Assembly: GCA_041739465.1 (NCBI GenBank)
Contig: JBGSNX010000008.1
Location: 62,001 to 126,000, forward strand
Length of the DNA: 64,000 nt
DNA from: BOKV01 sp041739465
GTDB lineage: Bacteria; Pseudomonadota; Alphaproteobacteria; Rhizobiales; Rhizobiaceae
Direction: 5' to 3'
Numbering within the stretch: the stretch's first letter is position 1; each line of letters opens with the position of its first letter. A program made the translations under genes and the position numbers. A model generated the notes under the pieces. That model saw only the letters and a list, made by a program, of their open reading frames with translations. It searched no databases and was not told the DNA's origin. This document shows positions 18,817 to 27,700 of this stretch, in pieces.

Positions 18817-21747
18817 TTAGTTTTTAAGACGGGTCTCTACCGGCAGGCCGGTGTCGCCACCCCTTGCCTTCCACGCCGCGAGAATCAGTGATTCGACCAG
18901 CTTGAGGCGCTCATCTGATAGCGTGTCGCCTTTGGTGCGGGCATAGGTGATCTGCAGCGCGGACGGTTCGCTGGCCAACTCGCCCAGCAGTCGATCAATG
19001 GCAACCAGTGAAGTTCGCTTCAGCCGCGTCGATCCAGCTTCAAATGAACGCGCATCAAGATCGAACTCGACAATTCGAAGTCCGGCAACGCCAAAATTGA
19101 CCTTGCTCAGCTTGCCGCGTGTGAGGCGGACAACTCTCGGGTTTTCGGAAGTCACAGAATATCCCTGTGGCAAGGTACGATCATCCAGTTTGACGATGAA
19201 GTTCGAACCAATGGTGCCATCGGGTATCGCCGGACAGGCGATGTGGAACCGCCCTTCGACATCGGTGGTGATGAGCAATCCTCGCGCCGTCGCGAGCCGG
19301 ACCCCTGCAACGCCCTTTTCGCCGTCCTGCATGTAGCCGTCGCGGTTTGTATCATTGAACACCCGCCCAATGATGTCTGCGCAATCAAACACCGCTTCAA
19401 TGCGCAACCGCACCTTTGCTTCAGCAACGTTTGAAACGGTCGCCCCGCTCAGCGGGTCGCGCATGAAAGCGTAGTTGATGAATTCCGGACCGGCTGCGGC
19501 TGCACCAGGAACAAGGCTCAAGGTTACCGTCACACTTCCATTCGCCGGGATGGCCACGCCCGTCCAGACCAGTTCACGGCCCGACAGCAAAGGTTCCTGG
19601 GCGACGGAGTTTACCAATGCCGAGCCTTGCCGGTAGGTGAAGCCGACCGGAACCAGATCAACGATGTCCGTACCGGTACGGGCAGTTGCGGTGCGGTTTT
19701 CAATGACAATCGTGTAGGGAACCGGTTGCCCTCGGGTGACCAATGCCACGCCCGCACGCTTCTGGACAACAAGGCCGGAGGTCGATGCTGATCCGCCAAT
19801 GGTTGTGTCAACACTTGAAGTCGTTGGCCCAACGGGGCTTCCGTCTGCTGCCGAAATTCCTCCGGTCTCCATGGTGTTGGTGTAGACACCTGCTGGAACA
19901 TTCAGAAGCAGTGACAACGAGATGGTCACGCTCTCGCCCGGTGCCAAGGTGCCGCCCGTGGTAAGGATCTCTGGCGTTGCTGCGCCGTCAAATCCTGGAT
20001 TGACTGCTGCTGCAAAGCCGGGCGGGCTCGACACCAGCAAGACCTGGTCGATGGCAAAATTTCCAGCCCCGAACTTTGACACCAGATCATCGGTGATCGT
20101 CAGGTCATTAACGCTTTCAGTGCCGCTGCTGGTGACCGTGAGGGCATAAGTCACCAAGCTGCGCCCATCGCTTTGCAGGGCTGGACCACCGGTGACGGTC
20201 TTAGAAGCCACCAGTTCCGGCGATCCGCAGTTTTGCAGCGGTATGTTGTTGTTGAAGATTGCCGGATCGCCAGCTTCAATTTCGAACTCGACATGGAACG
20301 GGTTTGCCGCAGCCGTGAAATCGGCAAGCACGCCTGTCGCCCCGGTTTCACCCGAGCCCAGCACACCGGGGTTGGATGGCAGGAACGACGTCACGTCCAA
20401 TGTCGGTCCGGGCAGCCGCGTTGTGCTGGCAACACCGGCAGGCGGCAAGGTGTAGGTCAGGCGGTAGGTGCCGCTGGCTGAGGCGTGAAACTGATAAAAG
20501 CCGTTTGCTCCATCCTGAACAACCGTAATGTTGTTCGATGTGCCCACACCGGTCTGCGAGCCGCCGGTGCCGATATTGGTCACCGTGACAAGACCGCCAG
20601 AAAGGATTCGCCCGTCAGCCTCGCAATAGAAATAACCGGTCGGGTCATAATCCTGGGCATCAGGAGTTCCGTCGCCATCGCGATCTGTACCGCTTGTCTC
20701 GGTTCCATCTGGCGAGCCGTCGCCATCGGCGTCGGACACGGCGAACGGCGTTGGATTGGTGTCGTTAGGATTGCCGGGAGTTACGGCAGGATCGTCTGAG
20801 GGAACCGGGCCTGGAAGCTGCGGTGAAGTGGCGATAGCAAGGTTGTTGCTGCTGATAGATACGCCACCGGACGCAAACCTTGCGACAATCCGGATTTCCC
20901 CGGTGTTTGATGGCGCAAGCTGGACATCCCCCAACAGCAAGGCAGTATTTCCGCTGCCGTCGAATGCCGGGTTTGTTCCGCCGCTTCCGGCAAAACCGCT
21001 CAGGGTGACAGTGGGTGTGCCAACAAGTGTTCCGGGCGCAAAGGCTGAATCCAGATCATCACTGACTGCAATGTTGGTCAACGTTACGGGAGCGCCGTTG
21101 GTTGCCGTCAGCACATATTCGATTTCCCAAACATTGGGGAACGGATTGGTGAGGCTCGCAACCTGCTTTTCAAAATCCAGTGTGTTTGGCGGCAGCAGCG
21201 GAACAATCGCGCTGGCCGGCTGGTCTGGCAACTGGTCGGAAGAAACCGTCGCCGTGTTGTCGATGTCGTAGTCGCCACCACCATTTGTCGAAATGTCTGC
21301 GGCAGCAAGAATGTACGTCCCCCCATACATCCATGTTTCACCCGGATCGAGCACGCCGGGATTGGCGGTGTCACCACTCGCAAGTGCCAGTGTCACCAAG
21401 GGATCAGCAATCGATATGCCGGTCAGGGATACGTTTCCGGTATTTTGAACCGTGAGCGCAAACGAGATGCTGTCCCCTGCCGAGACGCCCGGCGTTCCAT
21501 CATCATCGTTGAGTGTTCCGCTCTTGTTGACAACCATCGCCGGAGCGGAGGCGGCAACTGTCACGCTTTCAAACGCCTGACTGATCACCGGCGCGCCGCC
21601 GTAATTGCCGGTTACAGTAACAGTGTTGGTTATTTGCCCGAGGGCAGCCTGCACAAGCGCAATCGTTGCAAGAAGCACAAGCACCAGCATGGCCGGAGAC
21701 TTTTGTCTCCAACCACGCTGGTTGTTCTTCTTGCCGATGCCTTGCAT
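18817..21747 (-). CDS. DUF11-repeat surface protein with SdrD-B-like and OmpA-like C-terminus (putative fibre anchor)
   Basis: 976 residues from the ATG at 21747 (GAGGA seven bases upstream; a TTG sits at 21750). After a signal peptide the mature chain begins QITNTVTVTGN (38-48), which looks like the second half of a DUF11 repeat. Several DUF11 repeats follow, interrupted near 335-375 by a thrombospondin-3-like calcium loop (DADGDGSPDG, DRDGDGTPDA). Residues about 788-885 form an SdrD-B-like domain (GRVFNDTNRDGYMQDGEKG), and about 892-960 resemble an OmpA-like peptidoglycan-binding domain (FEAGSTRLKR, LSDERLKLVESLI). It does not end with the truncated repeat seen in the three upstream proteins. 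Confidence 0.8.
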   Translation of the reverse strand: MQGIGKKNNQRGWRQKSPAMLVLVLLATIALVQAALGQITNTVTVTGNYGGAPVISQAFESVTVAASAPAMVVNKSGTLNDDDGTPGVSAGDSISFALTVQNTGNVSLTGISIADPLVTLALASGDTANPGVLDPGETWMYGGTYILAAADISTNGGGDYDIDNTATVSSDQLPDQPASAIVPLLPPNTLDFEKQVASLTNPFPNVWEIEYVLTATNGAPVTLTNIAVSDDLDSAFAPGTLVGTPTVTLSGFAGSGGTNPAFDGSGNTALLLGDVQLAPSNTGEIRIVARFASGGVSISSNNLAIATSPQLPGPVPSDDPAVTPGNPNDTNPTPFAVSDADGDGSPDGTETSGTDRDGDGTPDAQDYDPTGYFYCEADGRILSGGLVTVTNIGTGGSQTGVGTSNNITVVQDGANGFYQFHASASGTYRLTYTLPPAGVASTTRLPGPTLDVTSFLPSNPGVLGSGETGATGVLADFTAAANPFHVEFEIEAGDPAIFNNNIPLQNCGSPELVASKTVTGGPALQSDGRSLVTYALTVTSSGTESVNDLTITDDLVSKFGAGNFAIDQVLLVSSPPGFAAAVNPGFDGAATPEILTTGGTLAPGESVTISLSLLLNVPAGVYTNTMETGGISAADGSPVGPTTSSVDTTIGGSASTSGLVVQKRAGVALVTRGQPVPYTIVIENRTATARTGTDIVDLVPVGFTYRQGSALVNSVAQEPLLSGRELVWTGVAIPANGSVTVTLSLVPGAAAAGPEFINYAFMRDPLSGATVSNVAEAKVRLRIEAVFDCADIIGRVFNDTNRDGYMQDGEKGVAGVRLATARGLLITTDVEGRFHIACPAIPDGTIGSNFIVKLDDRTLPQGYSVTSENPRVVRLTRGKLSKVNFGVAGLRIVEFDLDARSFEAGSTRLKRTSLVAIDRLLGELASEPSALQITYARTKGDTLSDERLKLVESLILAAWKARGGDTGLPVETRLKN

Positions 21748-21785
21748 CAAGCCGTCCTCAGACCGTTTTCAAACTGCCGCAGGTC

Positions 21786-22721
21786 TTACTGCAGGTTGTC
21801 CACGTCGGACTGGGTGACGACATAGGTCGCGGTGACCGTCAGGACGTCGCTACGTGCAAGGGTATCCCACTGGCTGTCGCCGGTGACCGGGTTTGTCGAG
21901 TCGCCAGCCGTGCCGTTGTCCGTGAGGGATGCGTTGTCGGCATTGGGCGCAGGAACAGTGCCCGAACCGGCCGTCACGTTATCCGCAAGGGCGATGGCGG
22001 TGACCGGGACGTTACCGGTGTTGGTGACCGTGTAGGTGTAGGTGATGGTCTGACCCACAACGACATCCGTGTCGTCATCAGCAACCTTGGTGACCAACAG
22101 CGTGGCGACCTGATCTTCAAGATCGATGCTCTCGTCAACTGTGGCTGTAACTGCATCCGCAACGCCGCCAGGCGCTGTGGCCAATGTCACGGCAGTGTTG
22201 GTGAGTTCGCCGTCATTGTCGCCGCCATTGCTGTTAAGATCGGCCTGGGTGACAACATAGGTTGCCTGCCATGTGATGACGTCGCCCGGAGCAAGCGTGT
22301 CCCAGATATCGTCACCGCCTGCGTCGGTGGAGTCGCCGGATGTGCCGTTGTCGGTCAGCGGCGATCCGGTGAAGGACACAGCCGATACCGTGCCCGAGCC
22401 TTCATGCGCCGTGTCGTCCATCGATACGTTGGAGAGTGTCCGGTTGCCTGTGTTGGTCGCAGTGTAGGTGTAGATGACAGTGTCGCCGACTGCGACATCG
22501 GTGTCATCGCTTGCAACCTTGGTGATTGCAATCGTGTCGACCGCATCAATAACGTCGACGGTTTCATCTGCCGTTGCCGGGGTAACTGCGCCGGCAGGAC
22601 CGTTACCAGTAACAGTGACGGTGTTGTCGATGGTCGCGAACGCTACCGTGGTTGGTGCAATGGCGATGGCAAGTGCGAGTACGGACACCGCTGCGCGGTG
22701 CATGGTCAGGATGTTTTTCAT
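21786..22721 (-). CDS. Short DUF11-repeat secreted protein (putative fibre shaft subunit)
   Basis: 311 residues from the ATG at 22721 (AGGG upstream), starting a signal peptide that ends AFA-T. An ATG at 22784 behind a GGGGGG tract would add 21 residues and is also possible. The mature chain begins TIDNTVTVTGN (30-40), runs through one complete DUF11/DUF7507-type repeat, whose internal junction GELTNTAVTLAT lies at 171-182, and stops in the middle of the next repeat with ATYVVTQSDVDNLQ. It is strongly acidic and rich in Thr, Asp and Val with no cysteine in the mature part. It is 38 bp from the 976-aa gene. See findings for the head-to-tail model. Confidence 0.78.
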   Translation of the reverse strand: MKNILTMHRAAVSVLALAIAIAPTTVAFATIDNTVTVTGNGPAGAVTPATADETVDVIDAVDTIAITKVASDDTDVAVGDTVIYTYTATNTGNRTLSNVSMDDTAHEGSGTVSAVSFTGSPLTDNGTSGDSTDAGGDDIWDTLAPGDVITWQATYVVTQADLNSNGGDNDGELTNTAVTLATAPGGVADAVTATVDESIDLEDQVATLLVTKVADDDTDVVVGQTITYTYTVTNTGNVPVTAIALADNVTAGSGTVPAPNADNASLTDNGTAGDSTNPVTGDSQWDTLARSDVLTVTATYVVTQSDVDNLQ

Positions 22722-22992
22722 TTTGAAGCCCTGTTTGACTGGGTTGGGACGAATGGTTTCATAGGTCTGGAAGGAAGGTTTCATTTTTGCCGCCCCCCGT
22801 GCGGCGATTGGTTCTGGATTTTGTGTTTTCTGCATTGCCGCAAGCTGCGTATCCGGCGGCGAATTCTGTTTGGTTCGGGCGGATCGCCCCGGGCACAAAA
22901 TCGTGCCCTGCCCTCGTCCCCGGGCGGGGATGCGATGCGCGTGCAAAGCCGTGCAAGGATTTGCGAAAGATCAATGATGCGGCAGCTTGCGG
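22722..22992. other. Intergenic gap in the DUF11 cluster
   Basis: The gap between the 498-aa and 311-aa genes. It contains the GGGGGGCGGCAAAAATG start context at 22782-22798 on the minus strand and otherwise no convincing gene or terminator. Confidence 0.4.
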
Positions 22993-24489
22993 TCATTGCA
23001 GCGTGTCCACATCTTGTTGGGTGACCGTGTAGGTGCCGGTGAACGTGATGGCATCACCTGGAGCCAGAATGGACCAAACACCATTAGACGGCGTGGCATC
23101 AGTCGAGGTGCCGGTCGGTGCCACGTCAGAGGTGAGTGTCTCGCCGGAAGGCACAGGCGCTGGCCCTGATCCATTGTGCAGATCGCTCATCGCGATGCCG
23201 GTAATGGTCTGGTTGCCCGTATTGGTGACGACATAGGTGTAGGTGAGCACCTGGCCCACAACCACATTCGTCGTGTCATCGGCAACCTTGGTCACCGCCA
23301 TGCTCGGCGAGGCGGTAACGGTGGTCACAACCGAAGCACCCGAAGGTGCCGTTTGCGCGGTGTCGAACGTCGCGGTGTTGGTGATGTTGCCGGCATTGTC
23401 GATGCCCGATTGCGGTACGGCATAAGTGGCAGTCCAGGTCCACGTCTCGCCAATGTCGAGGCGGCCAACCGTACCGCCATCCCCGCTTGGCCCGGTCGGA
23501 CCAGAGGTCAGCGTTAGCGGTGAGGCACTTTGCGTCAATGCATCTGTCAGCACCGGCGCTGTCATGTTGATGCCGCTCGTGTTGACCACGGTGATTGTGT
23601 AATTGAGCGTCGAAGGCGCGGCGATGTTTGCCAGATTGACCGACTTGGCAATCGTGAACGACGCCACTTCATTGTCATAGACAATGATGGTCGGAGGCGT
23701 TCCGGTCAGCCCGGCATAGGCGCCGCCTGCGCCAGTGATCGTCGCCGGTGCGCAGGAATGCACGCCCTCCACCACGACGTCATTGGTAGCGGTGACAGCA
23801 ATGGTTTGCGGTGTTGCCCAGTTGGCGTTTGTAAAGGTTCGCGACGTTGGCGAGAACGTGCATTGGGTGCTGGTACCAACGGATATGGTGGCATTGGCAC
23901 GGGGCGGCGTGTTCAGGCGGATTGTGAATTGTCCGCCTGCCCCGCCCTCAACCGCAATGTTATCGGTTACAGCGATGGTTATACCCGCCATGCCGTAGTG
24001 CAGGTTGAAATTGCCATCGGCATCGCCATAGCCGTCCACCTGGAAACGGTAGGTGGTTCCCGAAACGGCATTGAACTGGACCAGTGAACCATAGCCGGCA
24101 TTGGGTGTGACGGCACAGGCCGCAGTGTCATCATTGGTGCCAACGACCGTCAGCGAACCGACAGCAGCGCCGGTGTAGACGCCGAGCGTCGTGTCGAAAT
24201 TGCCGAAAGTGTTGCCGGTCTGGTTACAGGTGCCGACAACGGCTACGCCGGTCGCGGGCGCAGTCCAGCTGTACCACATGGATTCAACCGCACCGCCGCC
24301 AAAGGTCACCGGTTCGCCGGTTTCACTGGTAGCGCCGGTATTGCTGCCGGTAAGCGACCCATTGCCGGAGATGCTGGTTCCCGGAAAAGCATCCTGCGCA
24401 AAGGCAGGCCCCGAACCCAGCAGCATCCCCAACAACAACAGGATGAATAGCGCCAGGTTGCGAGCACTCAATCCCTGCAGCCAAAACAA
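22993..24489 (-). CDS. Secreted protein with PPC-like, Calx-like and DUF11 repeats
   Basis: About 498 residues if started at the TTG at 24489, which follows a GGGGGGCG tract and opens a signal peptide (LFILLLLGMLLGSGPAFA-QD). The open frame runs up to 24735, but the extra N-terminus does not look coding. Order of parts: a bacterial pre-peptidase-like domain (SMWYSWTAPATG, about 50-165), a Calx-beta-like domain (IAVEGGAGGQFTIRL, about 165-265), one full DUF11 repeat (about 270-380) and a terminal repeat that stops at TGTYTVTQQDVDTLQ. The ending matches the neighbouring 311- and 1259-aa proteins. Exported, probably at the cell surface; start uncertain. Confidence 0.72.
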   Translation of the reverse strand: MFWLQGLSARNLALFILLLLGMLLGSGPAFAQDAFPGTSISGNGSLTGSNTGATSETGEPVTFGGGAVESMWYSWTAPATGVAVVGTCNQTGNTFGNFDTTLGVYTGAAVGSLTVVGTNDDTAACAVTPNAGYGSLVQFNAVSGTTYRFQVDGYGDADGNFNLHYGMAGITIAVTDNIAVEGGAGGQFTIRLNTPPRANATISVGTSTQCTFSPTSRTFTNANWATPQTIAVTATNDVVVEGVHSCAPATITGAGGAYAGLTGTPPTIIVYDNEVASFTIAKSVNLANIAAPSTLNYTITVVNTSGINMTAPVLTDALTQSASPLTLTSGPTGPSGDGGTVGRLDIGETWTWTATYAVPQSGIDNAGNITNTATFDTAQTAPSGASVVTTVTASPSMAVTKVADDTTNVVVGQVLTYTYVVTNTGNQTITGIAMSDLHNGSGPAPVPSGETLTSDVAPTGTSTDATPSNGVWSILAPGDAITFTGTYTVTQQDVDTLQ

Positions 24490-24731
24490 AGAAACACGCC
24501 CCCCGTTTGCTCCTGCAAACAGGCCAATATCCGCTCCGCAGCCGGTGCAGCTGCTGACTCTGCTATTCGTTACGACAAGCAGAACACCCCACTCCTGTGC
24601 AGTTGGCGATTCGGAGCCGATTGTAAGCCCTCCACTCGACGTCACCGTAACCAAAACACAATCTATGGTTGTTTCACGGAACGGTCGGGGACTTATCCAC
24701 AGAAGACTTGACGTTGCGTCGCGTTCTGTTC

Positions 24732-27700
24732 TCATTGCAGTACATCCACGTCACTCTGGGTGATCGTGTAAGTGCCGGTAAAGGTGACCGAATCACCGGG
24801 TGCCAGGCTCGACCAGATGCCGTTGGAAACCGTTGCATCCGTTGAATCCGCCGAGGGAGCCACGTCACTGCTCAGCGTCTCGCCCGATGGCGTTGGCACC
24901 GGCCCCGAAGCATTGTGAACATCGCTCAGGGCAATGCTGGTGATCGTCTGGTTGCCGGTGTTGGTGACCACATAAGTGTAGGTGACAACCGTTCCTGACG
25001 GTGCGTTCTGGATGTTTCCGGTGGTGAACCCCGTCGCACTGGCAGTCTTGGTCACGGCAAAGGCTGGTGAACCGGTCAAAGGAAGCGTTACGGTGTCATC
25101 GTCAGACCGGATTGTTGCGGTGCCGGTGCTACCCTGCGCATAGGCAACATTTACCACGGTTGCTGCATCCACATCCGTTTGCGTCAAAGAATAAGAGGCA
25201 TTGACCAGCCAGGTTTCGCCCGGATCAAGAAACCCGTTGGTGTTGGCATCACCCGATGCCGGCGTCGTGATATTGATGGTGCCGATCTTGTCGTCGAACA
25301 CACTGAGCGAACCCATGCTCCGGTTGTTGCCGGCAGGATTGGCTATCGCAAACTGGTACTGCACCGTATCGGCGTCAGTATCACTGCTGCTGGCATCGAC
25401 GTCAGTCTTTGAGACGAAACTCTTGTCCACGGTCACATAGGTTTGGCAGACTTCGACCGTGTCGATGAAGTTGCCAAGGCTCGCCCCGCCGGAAGACGAA
25501 ATGCTGTCAAAGGCAAGCGTCACGCCGGTAGCAGTCGCGGTGGCAATGTGGGTGGTCGAATAGACCGACCATGCGGCGGTTCCAGTCGTGAAATTCGGCG
25601 TCGTCGTCGATCCGCCGCCGTTGTCTGCAACAGTCAGGCGTGCGGTATCGGGGCCTGCCCGGCCTCGGTGCGCCCAGTAGACGTCGAGCTGAGCCCGACG
25701 CTGGATCGCCGACGGTGTCTGGGTGAGAATTGACGTCCCGATGTTTGCATTCATCTCCATGAATGCATTGCCGGTATGGGCAGGTACGCCATTGAACCCA
25801 GTTCCCCAAACCTCGATGCCGGTGTCGTTCGTGCTCCAACCTGGCACTGCATTGACCCCGAAAAGCGTATAACTGGACGCAGCAACGACTGGCGTTTCAA
25901 TCCCGCCATTCACTGCAAGATTGGTTCCGCTGCATGATGTTCCTCCACTTGGAGGCGAAGTGCTGACCACAATCGTCGCGACTGCCGTATCGCAATTTGC
26001 AGGCGTTGCAGTTTCGCAAATCTGGTAGGTGACATTGTAGGTTCCGGCGGTCGTGCCAGGTGGAACACTGATTGTTCCATCGCTATTGATGACAACGCCG
26101 GTCAGTCCGCCGATGTTGGTGATTGTTGCAATCACTGCCGCGTTGGCAAATGCCGCACCGCCCAGCGTGTCATTGGTGAAAACCGTAGCGGTGGCACCGC
26201 CTGCCAGTCCGTTGATTGGCACGGACGAAAAATCGTCGTTGACCGCATCAATTGCGCTGTTTGTGTTCGTGAAGGTGCAGGTGAAGTCGGCCCCTGCCTG
26301 AACATTGATTGCCGGGATGGTCAGCACTGTTCCGGCAAGCGTGCCAATTGTGCCGCTGTTGCCTGTCACTGCCGAATTTGCATCGGTGCAGCTTGCAGCA
26401 GTCAAGGCATACCCTGCGGCAACTGTTTCGGTAATCGTCACATTGGTCGCCAATGTGGTGATTGCGCGCGCCGTTGGTGTGGCTGGTTGCGGCGTGGCAG
26501 CGGCGGTTGTGGTGATGTTGGCGATGGCTGCAAGATTGGTGCGGGCAAAGCTGAATGGCCCGCCAAACCCGCCCAGCGTGGTTTTCTGCACTTTCACCGT
26601 TGCCGTTCGGGTATTGGTAAACGTGCAGGTGATGTCAGCCCCAGCCCTGACATTGGTTGCCGGAATTGTGCCAACCCTTGTTGCCACCACGAAGGTGCCA
26701 AAACTTGCAGGGTTGCCGGTGAGCGCGGAATTGGCGTCGGTGCAGGTAAAGCCGGTGAGCGCATATCCGGCAACTGCAGATTCAGTCATCGTGACAGCCG
26801 TGCCGACCGTTGTCACATTGATCGGCGTTGGTGCTACAGGGGCGGCAACGCCCGGTGTCGCGGTCACAATACTGGCTGGCGTACTCGCCAGATTGGTTGC
26901 GCCGGAAAACGCAAAGGTCGTGGCGCCACCAAGTGAAATCTTTTGCACTCGCACGGTCGGGCGCTGGTTCGTGAAAGTACAAGTGATGTCTGCGCCCACC
27001 CGAACATTGGTCGCCGGGATTGTACCAACCCTTTTTGCGGACACGAATGTGCCAAAACTTGCAGGATTGCCCGTGACCACAGAATTGGCATCGCTGCAGG
27101 TGAAGCCGGTAAGTGCATATCCGGCAACTGCCGTTTCAGTGATCGTGACCGCCGTGCCGACCGTCGTCACATTGATAGGCGTCGGTGCTACAGGGGCGGC
27201 AACGCCCGGTGTCGCGGTCAAAATGCTGGCTGGCGTACTCGCAAGATTGGTCGCACCCGAAAACGCGAAGGTCGTGGTCCCGCCGAGTGAAATCTTCCGG
27301 ACTTTCACTGTTCCAAAATTGCCGTTCTGGACAACAGCTTGCGCCGTATTTGACTGCAAACGTGTTGCAAAACTTTGCGTGCCTGTACCAACGCCGGCGA
27401 TGGCATTGTTGGTGACGTTTGCAACGGCCATGTCACCTGCAACTATGGTATAGTTCGCCGTGCATGAATGGGTGGCGCCCGAAGCGACCGGCGTGCTGAT
27501 CGTCCCGCAGGTGAACGTTCCGATCTTGTCATCCTGGATCTCGATGTTCTGGCCAGTGTTGATCGGCAAAGGGCCATTGTTGGTGACGACGTAGGTGTAG
27601 GTAATCACCTGGCCGGCAGCCGTGTAAGTCGTTGTCGGCGTGGATTTGGTCAGGCTGATTGTGTTGTTGACGCTGAAACCCGCGGCACTCCAAGTGCCTA

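Noticed and set aside
21666..23024. A 452-codon plus-strand frame opposite the short DUF11 gene
   Set aside because: Cys- and Arg-rich composition typical of antisense to Thr/Val/Asp repeats; the minus frame has signal peptide and repeats.
24693..24701. Perfect DnaA box TTATCCACA
   Set aside because: A single box with no AT-rich unwinding region or further boxes nearby; not an origin.
26303..27310. CRISPR-like repetition
   Set aside because: Units are about 350 bp, coding and contiguous, with no spacers.
26305..27453. A 382-codon hydrophobic plus-strand frame that mirrors the tandem repeats
   Set aside because: Repetition comes from the opposite-strand SpaA-like repeats; no start site or family match.
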